From assembly GCF_014637795.1 (NCBI RefSeq), contig NZ_BMFD01000006.1, forward strand, positions 124,001-188,000: DNA of 64,000 nucleotides. The letters are read 5' to 3'. This stretch comes from Belliella aquatica. GTDB lineage: Bacteria > Bacteroidota > Bacteroidia > Cytophagales > Cyclobacteriaceae. The stretch's first letter is position 1, and each line of letters begins with the position of its first letter. Shown here one piece after another: positions 1 to 7,473 of the stretch. The position numbers were made by a program, and so were the translations under genes. The notes beneath the pieces are model-generated. The model was given only the letters and a program-made list of their open reading frames with translations, had not been told where the DNA came from and searched no databases.

Positions 1-207
1 GTTTTTCAGGTTTTTTGAAAAAAGTGAAACAGCAATTTCAGCATCTTTTTTGAGCTGAGGTTTGTCTTGAACCTCCATGCTATTTAGATCAGGAAGAAAT
101 GCTTCCTTTATTTGATCTTTTGCAAGATTGAAATTTGAGGCTTTACATTGCTCGTAAGCATAAAGGTTTTGAAAAGCCTTAACCCGGAGAATTCTTCTGT
201 TTAACAT
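1..207 (-). CDS. nusB: NusB-like antitermination protein, N-terminal part (cut by window edge)
   Basis: The first 69 codons of a minus-strand gene run from an ATG at 207 to the window edge, with no stop. The N-terminus has the Bacteroidota NusB pattern 'LNRRILRVKAFQNLYAYEQC', followed by a helical charged segment. NusB binds boxA RNA with NusE and promotes antitermination on rRNA operons. Bacteroidota NusB proteins are longer than the E. coli form, with an N-terminal helical extension before the core, so the visible part is probably mostly extension. The gene lies downstream of the leucine dehydrogenase gene, separated from it by a strong hairpin, so it is probably transcribed separately. The call rests on the N-terminal pattern only. 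Confidence 0.8.
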   Translation of the reverse strand, partial: MLNRRILRVKAFQNLYAYEQCKASNFNLAKDQIKEAFLPDLNSMEVQDKPQLKKDAEIAVSLFSKNLKN

Positions 208-292
208 ACCTGAATTTAAAGAACGTAAATATAAATATTTTAGACGAAGGTTTTGAAATGGATTCATCAAATGCCATTGTTTTAATATAAAA

Positions 293-331
293 TCACCTGA
301 ATTACCAAGATTTTCTCGGTAATTCAGGTGA
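293..331 (-). terminator. Intrinsic terminator of the leucine dehydrogenase gene
   Basis: A perfect 14-bp inverted repeat (293-306 with 318-331, arm TCACCTGAATTACC) encloses an 11-nt loop. Read on the minus strand it lies 18 bp past the stop codon of the dehydrogenase and is followed by a T-rich stretch, the expected form of a Rho-independent terminator. It separates this gene from nusB. Confidence 0.85.
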
Positions 332-348
332 GTGTGTTTTTCATATGA

Positions 349-1449
349 TTAATAAGGAAGCTTTACTCTTCCCATTGCTTCAATTCTATTCCAAGCCATT
401 TCAATTGCAGCTTGTTGAGAAGGAATGTTCTCCACTGCTGATTTGTCTAAGATAGAAGTCGTGATATCGTAAATTTTCTCTGCATGCTTGTAAGTAGATT
501 CTCTATTGTATCCACCCATGAATTCTGCACACACATTGATCAATCCACCGGAGTTGATAAGAAAATCAGGAGCATAGATGATTCCTTTTTCTAGGAGGAT
601 TTTGCCGTGCTTTTCTTCATCTTTCAATTGATTGTTTGCACCACCTGCAATCACACTACACTTTAATCTATCGATCGTGTCATCATTGATAGTCGCTCCA
701 AGTGCACATGGAGAATAGATGTCCATGTCAAAGTCATAAACCATATTTGGGTCTATGGCTGTAGCGCCTGTAGCTTTTGCAATTTCGATTACTTTATCTT
801 CGTAAATATCAGTAATAAAAACTTCCGCGTTTTCTTTGGTTAGGTGAGAGACTAGATACTTGCCTACTTGTCCAATTCCCTGAACAAGAATTCTTTTTCC
901 TTCTAAAGAGTCAGATCCAAAAGCTTTTTTGGCAGCGGACTTCATCCCAAGGTATGTTCCATATGCTGTCACTGGTGATGGATCTCCTCCACCGCCTCTT
1001 ACCTCTGGTAAGCCGGTCACATATTTTGTTTCCATAGCGATATATTCCATATCGCTAGTTTTCATATTGACATCTTCGGCAGTGATATATCGACCTCCTA
1101 AGCTATCCACAAATCTTCCGAATCTCCTTAAAAAGGCCTCGTTCTTTAGTTTAGGATCTCCTATGATGACAGCTTTTCCACCACCCAAGTTCAAGCCTGA
1201 GATGGCAGCTTTAAAAGTCATGCCTCTAGAAAGTCTCAAAACATCAGTAATGGCTTCTTCCTCAGAACCATAATTCCACATTCTTGTGCCACCCAAAGCT
1301 GGCCCAAGAACTGTGTTGTGAATACCAATTATAGCCTTTAGCCCTGTTGGCTCATCATAACAGATGACCAATTGCTCGTGGCCTAGGGAAGTAATCTGTC
1401 CGTAGATAGACCCTTCTCTAACTTTTTCCCCAGTATTAATATCTAGCAT
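349..1449 (-). CDS. Leucine dehydrogenase-type amino acid dehydrogenase (Glu/Leu/Phe/Val family)
   Basis: A 366-residue enzyme of the usual length for NAD-dependent leucine/valine dehydrogenases, which reversibly deaminate branched-chain amino acids to 2-oxoacids in the cytosol. The N-terminal substrate domain carries the lysine of 'MTFK' (about residue 80) and the glycine-rich 'LGGGKAVI' with a second lysine (about 92), both characteristic catalytic positions. The Rossmann motif 'GIGQVG' is near residues 191-196. The short length and these motifs favour the leucine/phenylalanine/valine branch over hexameric glutamate dehydrogenase; exact substrate cannot be read from sequence. A TAATTTTG element at 1511-1518 on the minus strand is a plausible promoter. 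It is divergent from the ABC exporter gene. Confidence 0.88.
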   Translation of the reverse strand: MLDINTGEKVREGSIYGQITSLGHEQLVICYDEPTGLKAIIGIHNTVLGPALGGTRMWNYGSEEEAITDVLRLSRGMTFKAAISGLNLGGGKAVIIGDPKLKNEAFLRRFGRFVDSLGGRYITAEDVNMKTSDMEYIAMETKYVTGLPEVRGGGGDPSPVTAYGTYLGMKSAAKKAFGSDSLEGKRILVQGIGQVGKYLVSHLTKENAEVFITDIYEDKVIEIAKATGATAIDPNMVYDFDMDIYSPCALGATINDDTIDRLKCSVIAGGANNQLKDEEKHGKILLEKGIIYAPDFLINSGGLINVCAEFMGGYNRESTYKHAEKIYDITTSILDKSAVENIPSQQAAIEMAWNRIEAMGRVKLPY

Positions 1450-1510
1450 TTGAACTTGGAATTTTTAATTGTGTTATATTTGGGATTGCTGTTTAGTAAA
1501 ATTACCGATG

Positions 1511-1543
1511 CAAAATTATATATTTTTCTCGGGCTTTACCAAT
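1511..1543 (-). promoter_or_regulatory. Probable Bacteroidota-type promoter for the leucine dehydrogenase gene
   Basis: The minus strand reads TAATTTTG at 1518-1511, matching the TAnnTTTG -7 consensus. An ATTG at 1543-1540 stands 21 bp upstream as a weak -33 element. The start codon is about 60 bp downstream. Confidence 0.5.
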
Positions 1544-1596
1544 GCAATTAAGAGAGTTAAATAAAACTAATCAAGAGATTTAAAAGTTTTTATTTC

Positions 1597-3387
1597 GTGA
1601 AACCACTTTGGCGATTAAATAAGTATTTGTTAAAATATAAGGGTTACCTCTTGATGGGGATCTTATTTACTATCATTTCTAATATTTTTGTAATAATTCC
1701 CGCTCAATTAGTGAGAATTGCCATAGATTATGTGGTAGAGAGTTTTGCGTATTATCAGGTATTCAGTGAAGGGGATTTAAGTGTAGAGGCAAGGTCGGCA
1801 TTTTTAAAATTCATATTTATTTTTGGGTTTTTGATACTCGTAATGGCACTGTTGAGAGGTTTTTTCTTATTCCTCATAAGACAAACCATTATTGTCATGT
1901 CCAGACTCATCGAATTCGACATGAAAAATGAGATTTTCGACCATTATCAGAAGCTTCCACTCAGCTTTTACAGAAGAAATAGTACTGGGGACTTGATGGC
2001 TAGAATTACTGAAGATGTCAGTAGAGTTAGAATGTATTTGGGTCCCGCAATCATGTATGGTCTTAATCTGGTTGTGCTTTTTCCACTTGTGATTGGATAT
2101 ATGCTCAGTGTCAATGTTGAATTGACCATTTATTCCTTATTGCCTTTACCTGTACTGTCTATCAGTATTTATTTTGTAAACAACTTAATCAACGAGCGTT
2201 CGGAGAAAATCCAGAGGAGCTTATCAGGTCTTAGCACTTTCGTGCAAGAGGCATTTTCTGGTATTCGTGTACTAAAGGCATTTGTAAGAGAAGATGATAG
2301 TGCCAATGATTTTAGAAAAGCGAGTGAGGATTATAAAGATAAATCGATCAGATTGACCTTGGTGCAATCTCTATTTTATCCATTGATTTTAGCCTTAATA
2401 GGAATCAGTACGATTTTGACTGTTTACATCGGAGGGATGCAAGTCATAGATGGGACAATCGGATATGGTGTGATTGCCGAGTTCATTCTTTATGTGAATA
2501 TGCTGACTTGGCCTGTTACCTCCTTGGGTTGGGTGACAAGTATAATCCAAAGAGCCGCCGCTTCCCAGCAGAGAATTAATGAGTTTTTAGATGAAAAGAA
2601 TGACATCATCAGCACAGAAAATCTTGATACGCTGATTAAAGGAGACATACATGTCAAAAATGTGTCCTTTGTTTACCCTGATTCTGGAATCAAAGCCTTA
2701 CAAGATGTTTCTTTTAGCATCAACTCTGGAGAATCTTTAGCAATCATAGGGACTACAGGGTCTGGAAAATCTACAATTGCGAATCTGCTCATGCGGATGT
2801 ATGATGTTTCTTCTGGTCAAATCGATATTGATGGACGAAACATTCAAGTATATGATACCGCATCTTTGAGAAAGCAAATTGGATTTGTACCTCAGGATGT
2901 TTTCCTTTTTAGCGATACGATAGCCAACAATATTGGATTTGGTCTGGACGAATATACTTTAGAGCTGATCGAAAAAGCTGCAAAAGATGCTGATGTTTAT
3001 CAAAATATCATAGATTTCCCAAAAGGCTTTGAGACCAAATTGGGAGAGCGAGGGATTACGTTATCAGGGGGGCAGAAGCAAAGAGTTTCAATCGCGCGAG
3101 CCATAGCCAAAGAGCCGAGTATTTTACTTTTGGACGATTGTCTTTCTGCTGTTGATACCAAAACAGAAAATTCAATTCTTAATGCATTGAAAAAAATCAT
3201 GGTCAACAGGACTTCTATCATCATTTCTCACCGAGTCTCGAGTGCGAAACTGGCAGATAAAATCATCGTCCTAGATGATGGGAAAATGGTAGAGCAAGGC
3301 ACACATGATTACCTTATTGATAAAAAAGGGGTGTATGCTGAGCTTTATGAAAAGCAAACACAAAACAACGAAACGGTTGAAGAGTAG
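1597..3387 (+). CDS. ABC exporter, fused permease and ATPase (MsbA-like half transporter)
   Basis: A 596-residue half transporter. Residues 1-310 hold about six hydrophobic membrane segments; the C-terminal half is the nucleotide-binding domain with Walker A 'GTTGSGKST' (near 388), signature 'LSGGQ' (near 490) and Walker B 'ILLLDD' (near 509). Such proteins dimerise in the inner membrane and export lipids, drugs or peptides; the substrate cannot be inferred. A GTG at 1597 is used as start: it is followed immediately by the basic 'KPLWRLNKYLLKYKG' entry into the first membrane segment, and no in-frame ATG fits better. The stop lies 1 bp from the stop of the convergent gene at 3389. Confidence 0.9.
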   Translation: MKPLWRLNKYLLKYKGYLLMGILFTIISNIFVIIPAQLVRIAIDYVVESFAYYQVFSEGDLSVEARSAFLKFIFIFGFLILVMALLRGFFLFLIRQTIIVMSRLIEFDMKNEIFDHYQKLPLSFYRRNSTGDLMARITEDVSRVRMYLGPAIMYGLNLVVLFPLVIGYMLSVNVELTIYSLLPLPVLSISIYFVNNLINERSEKIQRSLSGLSTFVQEAFSGIRVLKAFVREDDSANDFRKASEDYKDKSIRLTLVQSLFYPLILALIGISTILTVYIGGMQVIDGTIGYGVIAEFILYVNMLTWPVTSLGWVTSIIQRAAASQQRINEFLDEKNDIISTENLDTLIKGDIHVKNVSFVYPDSGIKALQDVSFSINSGESLAIIGTTGSGKSTIANLLMRMYDVSSGQIDIDGRNIQVYDTASLRKQIGFVPQDVFLFSDTIANNIGFGLDEYTLELIEKAAKDADVYQNIIDFPKGFETKLGERGITLSGGQKQRVSIARAIAKEPSILLLDDCLSAVDTKTENSILNALKKIMVNRTSIIISHRVSSAKLADKIIVLDDGKMVEQGTHDYLIDKKGVYAELYEKQTQNNETVEE

Positions 3388-3388
3388 G

Positions 3389-4048
3389 CTATTCCCTGTT
3401 TTTAGCAAAGAAATCAAAACCAATTTTCTTAGGATTACCCATACTTGAGGTGTGTTCTAATTTTTGATGGTAGCTGATCAGCATGATATCATTAAAATTT
3501 GGCGCTAGTAAGTCGTTGTTTAATGCAGATAGAACTAGATTTTCTACAAGTTTCCTGTTTTTCTCTTTGGTAATGGGATTATCCTTGAGTTCAGGGAATT
3601 CAAATACAATCTTCCTGTCTCCTTCAAGGAAAAAATGATTTTCTCTATTGATCAAAATCCTGCTGATCAAATAGCCAGGGTCATCTAGTCTTCCATAAGT
3701 CAGGGTGTCTGCTAGAAAATTGTAAACCAATACTTGACCAAAATACCTCAAGGTAACATCATCTTTGAGGTATTTGGATTTGCTGATGTAAGCGTCATCA
3801 GATAGCCTTACAATATTGCTTTGAAGGATAAAAACCAGCACATCTCCACCTACTCTGAAGAGAAACTCGTAATCATTGATTTTTTCTATTTTCACAGCAA
3901 TAGCGTTATTCGCAGATTTTTTTTGAAGCTCTATGGCAACTTCTCTGCATGTTTTTTCTAAATCTGTAAAAAATGAAGTCACTTGCTCAAATAGCTTTTG
4001 TTTGAGTTGGCTTGTCGTTTCTATTTTATTAATAATATCAGATAACAT
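3389..4048 (-). CDS. Uncharacterised 219-residue cytosolic protein
   Basis: No family is recognised. The start is placed at the ATG at 4048, giving 'MLSDIINKIETTSQ'. The open frame continues upstream to 4153, but that extension would overlap the divergent gene at 4082 and reads like untranslated sequence. The protein has no signal peptide or membrane segment. It begins with a helical stretch (1-60) and continues as mixed alpha/beta with a run of charged, aromatic strands. A segment reading 'DVLVFILQSNIVRL' followed by a tyrosine- and leucine-rich middle suggests a folded domain. It is divergent from the coiled-coil gene at 4082, with 33 bp between start codons, so they may share a control region. 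Confidence 0.7.
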   Translation of the reverse strand: MLSDIINKIETTSQLKQKLFEQVTSFFTDLEKTCREVAIELQKKSANNAIAVKIEKINDYEFLFRVGGDVLVFILQSNIVRLSDDAYISKSKYLKDDVTLRYFGQVLVYNFLADTLTYGRLDDPGYLISRILINRENHFFLEGDRKIVFEFPELKDNPITKEKNRKLVENLVLSALNNDLLAPNFNDIMLISYHQKLEHTSSMGNPKKIGFDFFAKNRE

Positions 4049-4081
4049 TTGTAAATTGGGTTTAAATCTAAATGAAATACC

Positions 4082-4402
4082 ATGACAGCTAAAAAGAATA
4101 GTTTCGATGAAGTAGAAAATCTCCTTCAGGATATCGGTACTAAAATAGAACAATTAATTGAAAAAGCTGCGGATGTCAGTGGAGAAGCAAAAGAAGAAAT
4201 TGAGAAAAAAATCAAAGAGCTAAAAGACAAAGAGACAACACTCGCTGAAGAATTTAAGAAGGGGAAAGTTAAAGTAGAGAAGATCTATCAAGAGAAAAAA
4301 ACCGAAATGGAACCTAACCTCAAGAAGTCTCAAAAGCATTTTAAAAATGCATTCAAACAGTTAGGGGAAGCTTTTACTGTGCTTTTTAGTGGAAAAAAAT
4401 AA
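4082..4402 (+). CDS. Small charged coiled-coil protein of unknown function
   Basis: A 106-residue protein made almost entirely of Lys/Glu-rich helix; residues 20-85 look like a continuous coiled coil, with no hydrophobic membrane segment and no cysteine. No family is recognised. Similar small highly charged helical proteins in other bacteria act as structural or stress factors, but that is only analogy. The gene is divergent from the 219-residue unknown gene and converges on the zinc-ribbon gene of the DUF2589 operon, with 16 bp between stop codons. No terminator is visible in that gap. Confidence 0.7.
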   Translation: MTAKKNSFDEVENLLQDIGTKIEQLIEKAADVSGEAKEEIEKKIKELKDKETTLAEEFKKGKVKVEKIYQEKKTEMEPNLKKSQKHFKNAFKQLGEAFTVLFSGKK

Positions 4403-4418
4403 ATTGTTTATCCTATCT

Positions 4419-4730
4419 TTAAATTGATTGGTTTCTGATAGAAGAAGCCTTCTGAATGCCAGATTGAAGTTTTTCGAGTGCATGAAGCGCACCCTCTGAC
4501 TTTTCTTTGTCTATTTCTAATTCCAAATCGCAATTAGGACACGTGACTCCGTTTGAAGAGAGCAGCGTCTGTATACTTATAGGGATTCGTGTACTACACT
4601 CTGGACAGTTTAGACCAGGGTTTTTAGAAATCGATATTGAAGGAGTAGCGTTATTTTCTACCTTAACTGGTTTTTTAGCAGAGAATAGTGATTGAAACCA
4701 ATTATTGATTTTCTTTAAATAATTTGGCAT
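4419..4730 (-). CDS. Small zinc-ribbon protein, last gene of the DUF2589 operon
   Basis: A 103-residue protein with two CxxC knuckles (Cys42/Cys45 in 'CPEC' and Cys64/Cys67 in 'CPNC'), spaced as in a rubredoxin-like zinc ribbon. An N-terminal basic/aromatic helix ('LKKINNWFQSLF') may touch a membrane or a partner, and a C-terminal helix follows the ribbon. There are 3 bp between the stop of the upstream DUF2589 gene and this ATG, so the two are almost certainly cotranscribed. The zinc-binding assignment is read directly from the cysteines. The role is unknown; an adaptor for the DUF2589 proteins is inference from position alone. Confidence 0.75.
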   Translation of the reverse strand: MPNYLKKINNWFQSLFSAKKPVKVENNATPSISISKNPGLNCPECSTRIPISIQTLLSSNGVTCPNCDLELEIDKEKSEGALHALEKLQSGIQKASSIRNQSI

Positions 4731-4733
4731 GAC

Positions 4734-5252
4734 TTATTTTTGGTTTGCTTCAAGAATATTTAAAAGTTGAATGACTCCAATGGTTGGTTCGGATTGAGCT
4801 AGCTTGATTTTAACATTCATATTAGCTTCTGTATTCGAAGTGGTTTGTGGTTTTCCAGCTTGTGGTTTTTTTCCGAAAATTGCTTTTAAAGGTGTTGCTT
4901 TTGCTAGCTGTGATTTCTTTAAATTAGAAGAAGAGTCCTTTGTATCTGGTTGAGATAAGACTAAGTCAAATTCAATTTCCGCTTCAGCTATTTTCAGCAT
5001 TGGGATCGAAACGATGGTCAATAGCGGGACCTCAATTGAGGTGACTACTTCTTCATTTCCACCAATATTTCTAGAATAATTGAAAGTAATATTTCTAACA
5101 TTGCCATATTCCAGATCAGATGCATCAGAAGGTTTAGTAAAGCCTACTTCTTTAATAAAATCAGCTGTTGCTCTTGCAGCAATAGCTTCAGCTTGAACAA
5201 TTGCAGCCATTGGGGCGCCTAGTAAATCTGAAATAAATCTTGGAGATATCAT
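4734..5252 (-). CDS. DUF2589-family protein, shorter paralogue
   Basis: A 172-residue protein that aligns by eye with the larger paralogue at 6428. Shared parts are an Ala-rich N-terminal helix (residues 13-32) ending in 'FIKEVGFT', a strand 'VRNITFNY' (52-59), and a strand pair around 'VPLLTIVSIP' (75-84) leading to 'AEIEFDLVL'. The C-terminus 'VIQLLNILEANQ' matches the paralogue's 'LAKILHIMENAI'. The middle is a Lys/Gln/Ser-rich linker of variable length. There is no signal peptide, so it is probably cytosolic. DUF2589 has no established function known to me. It lies between the 378-residue partner (14 bp upstream) and the zinc-ribbon gene. Confidence 0.75.
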   Translation of the reverse strand: MISPRFISDLLGAPMAAIVQAEAIAARATADFIKEVGFTKPSDASDLEYGNVRNITFNYSRNIGGNEEVVTSIEVPLLTIVSIPMLKIAEAEIEFDLVLSQPDTKDSSSNLKKSQLAKATPLKAIFGKKPQAGKPQTTSNTEANMNVKIKLAQSEPTIGVIQLLNILEANQK

Positions 5253-5266
5253 CGGTTAAATAAAGT

Positions 5267-6403
5267 TTAGAAGTTTGAAGGGGAATCACTTTCATTGATC
5301 ATTGCAAAATCTTTGGCGCTGAGGTTGAATTTCAAAGTCAGGACGCTTTCTGGCTTAGCTTTAGAAATCTTTTCGGCATCCACAGCGATTTTTAGTGTAG
5401 TGATTTTACTTTGGTCTAGAATGTTTTGAATTCCATTTTGAAAGTCCAATGATTTTTTACTTAAGAGATTTTTACTAACAGTGAATAGTGTTTCATCTAC
5501 TTTCTCTTGCACTGCATTACTGGTGTTTCTTGCTTCTTGTGGTGAGATTTTTTTACCAAGAACCCAAGAATTAGCGATCGGAGCATTTTTGACCGCTACA
5601 GCTTTTTTAGCAATAGAGCTATCGAATAGCGCTTTGGGATTGAATCTGCTATTGGGGTCAGCTTTTGCGAGTATTTCCAACTGTTTATTACCAGAGACCA
5701 GTTTGGCTGTGTTGACCGTACCGGATGATTTGCTGTCACTTATCTTGAGCTGATTTTTTGAAATTTGTTCAATCAATCCTTTGGCTTCTGTGATGGCTTC
5801 TCTTTCATTGGTGAATTCATTTTTAAGTTTGAATTCAGTCTGTCCTTTTTCGTCCAAAGAAATCAAACTGTAAGTCCCTTTCAAGGTAGGGATTGAGGCA
5901 AATGAACCAACAATATTGGCTTTTGGAATGACTTCTTTAATTTCTGTTTGGATTAATTGAAAGCTTTTTGAAATCGTATTTTGAACATTTGGAGTACTCA
6001 AGTTGATACTTTTCAAACTTCCAGTTAGCATTTCAGCAATATTAGATTCCCAGTTTTGATCCGGATAGCCTTCTAGCTCCTGATAGAGTTCGTTGGATTT
6101 TGCTTCATTGGAGATGGTCTTTCTAAGCTCTTGTGCTGTACTTACAGAAAAGTTTTGGATAAAATCAGTCAGCCTCTGTTGAGACTGACTGGTGTTTTCT
6201 ACCTTTTCTTCTACATTTTCGATAACATATTTCAGTTCAACCTCCAAATTGTCGATACCCACTCGAGGGATGGGAAAATATTGCAGAATTTCGTCTGAGA
6301 TGTACCTGTTGGCAATTTCTCTTGAAGTCATATCTGCCCGTGCCTTGGCTGTGTTGATGTCGCTAAAAATCGAAGATAAAATTCTATCTAGTTGACTCAT
6401 CAT
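5267..6403 (-). CDS. 378-residue protein of unknown function between two DUF2589 genes
   Basis: No family is recognised overall. The first 60 residues resemble the DUF2589 paralogues in outline: an Ala/Arg-rich helix containing 'AKARADMTSREIANRYI', then 'YFPIPRVGIDNLEVEL', which parallels 'IVPIPYIRIEEMTIQF' and 'IVSIPMLKIAEAEIEF' in the neighbours. Residues 60-230 are mainly polar helix rich in Gln, Ser and Glu, followed by Lys/Ala-rich segments and a final strand 'VLTLKFNLSAKDF'. There is no signal peptide, membrane segment or cysteine. Gaps of 24 bp upstream and 14 bp downstream place it in one operon with the DUF2589 genes. A structural or scaffold role with them is inference. Confidence 0.7.
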   Translation of the reverse strand: MMSQLDRILSSIFSDINTAKARADMTSREIANRYISDEILQYFPIPRVGIDNLEVELKYVIENVEEKVENTSQSQQRLTDFIQNFSVSTAQELRKTISNEAKSNELYQELEGYPDQNWESNIAEMLTGSLKSINLSTPNVQNTISKSFQLIQTEIKEVIPKANIVGSFASIPTLKGTYSLISLDEKGQTEFKLKNEFTNEREAITEAKGLIEQISKNQLKISDSKSSGTVNTAKLVSGNKQLEILAKADPNSRFNPKALFDSSIAKKAVAVKNAPIANSWVLGKKISPQEARNTSNAVQEKVDETLFTVSKNLLSKKSLDFQNGIQNILDQSKITTLKIAVDAEKISKAKPESVLTLKFNLSAKDFAMINESDSPSNF

Positions 6404-6427
6404 ATCATAAATTAAAAGTGAGAAATG

Positions 6428-7081
6428 TTAAGGAGTAGTCACTGGCTTTTCTAAAATCGCATTTTCCATGATATGTAGAATTTTAGCAAGGCCAGCAGGC
6501 ATTTCATCCTGCACAGCTTTTAAATTGATATCGATGGTATATTGTGTTGAGTTATTTGTCTTAGAGTTGCTTGTTTCGCTTTTGTTATGACGAGTAGAAA
6601 CCTTGGCATTCAATCCAAACTTAACAGGAGATAAAAAACTTCCCGCCTTGAAATCAATAGAGGTGTCAGTTGCCACACTGCTATTGTTTGTAGAGCCTCT
6701 GGAATATTCTTGCTGTTCGGTGATATTCGCTGTGAATTGAATAGTCATTTCTTCAATTCTGATATAGGGAATGGGGACTATGGTCAGAATTGGTACAGTT
6801 AAACTAACTTCTTCTTCTCCGTCATTATTGCCTTCCTCAACTCCTGTAACAGATTTTCTTTTGTACTTGAAAGTCACATTTCTGACTTCACCCATATCAC
6901 CATTTGCATCTGATGCTTCTCCAGCCGAAGGTGTGCTGTCTACTCTAGTAAATCCAACTTCCTTGATGAAATTGACTGTGGCCTGTGCGGCTAAAGATTG
7001 CGCCTGAATGGCTGCTGTCATTGGTCCACCAATGACTCTTCCGAATGGTAATGACCTTAATGTTCTGTTTGCATAGCTCAT
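6428..7081 (-). CDS. DUF2589-family protein, larger paralogue, first gene of the operon
   Basis: A 217-residue protein with the DUF2589 pattern: Ala/Gln-rich helix (19-40) ending in 'FIKEVGFT', strand 'VRNVTFKY' (67-73), strands 'VPILTIVPIP' (96-105) and 'RIEEMTIQFTANI', a low-complexity Ser/Asn/Thr-rich insert (about 122-185), strand 'YTIDINLKAV' and a C-terminal helix. It shares the exact 8-residue string FIKEVGFT with the paralogue at 4734, which points to duplication. There is no export signal. As the first gene of the four-gene unit, it is preceded by a 392-bp AT-rich region that must hold the promoter. The function of the family is unknown. Confidence 0.78.
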   Translation of the reverse strand: MSYANRTLRSLPFGRVIGGPMTAAIQAQSLAAQATVNFIKEVGFTRVDSTPSAGEASDANGDMGEVRNVTFKYKRKSVTGVEEGNNDGEEEVSLTVPILTIVPIPYIRIEEMTIQFTANITEQQEYSRGSTNNSSVATDTSIDFKAGSFLSPVKFGLNAKVSTRHNKSETSNSKTNNSTQYTIDINLKAVQDEMPAGLAKILHIMENAILEKPVTTP

Positions 7082-7473
7082 AATAGTATTGTTTAAAGAT
7101 TAAATAAAAATTAAAATAATAAAAACGATAATGATAAACACTTTAATAATAGAAAGTTATGAAAAAATAAATGTAAAAGAAAAAATAATTATCAAAAAAA
7201 TATTTGAATACTATCATTTTACTTACCCCAAGATGGGTGCTTGAGATTCATACAAATTCACTTTATTTAGATGTAAAAAGTATTAAAAATGGCTCAATTC
7301 GCTCTTATTAAAATCTAATGTAACTTTAAGAATCAGGATAGATTTTTAGTTTTCGATTTAAGCTTCATTAAATAGAGAGGCAATATTTTTTTTAAATTTT
7401 AATAAGTCATCACTTTCTGAGCTGATTTGGGAATTTTAATTTTTCCAATCTTTTATTCCCTTATCTTTGCGGC
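7082..7473. other. AT-rich divergent intergenic region
   Basis: 392 bp between the DUF2589 operon (leftward) and the ABC-F gene (rightward). The half nearest the operon is extremely AT-rich with long A runs on the plus strand. I see no convincing ORF, RNA gene or exact promoter pair for the operon. The ABC-F promoter element lies at the right end. Confidence 0.6.
7462..7469 (+). promoter_or_regulatory. -7 promoter element of the ABC-F gene
   Basis: TATCTTTG matches the Bacteroidota TAnnTTTG element and ends 4 bp before the ATG at 7474. Transcription would begin at or almost at the start codon, so the mRNA may be leaderless. No clear TTTG stands 19-21 bp upstream. Confidence 0.45.

Noticed and set aside
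4049-4153. N-terminal extension of the unknown gene at 3389
   Set aside because: It would overlap the divergent gene start at 4082 and has no domain-like features; ATG at 4048 is preferred.
4419-7081. Phage or gene-transfer-agent fragment
   Set aside because: No capsid, portal, terminase, tail or lysis genes are nearby and the flanks are ordinary chromosomal genes.
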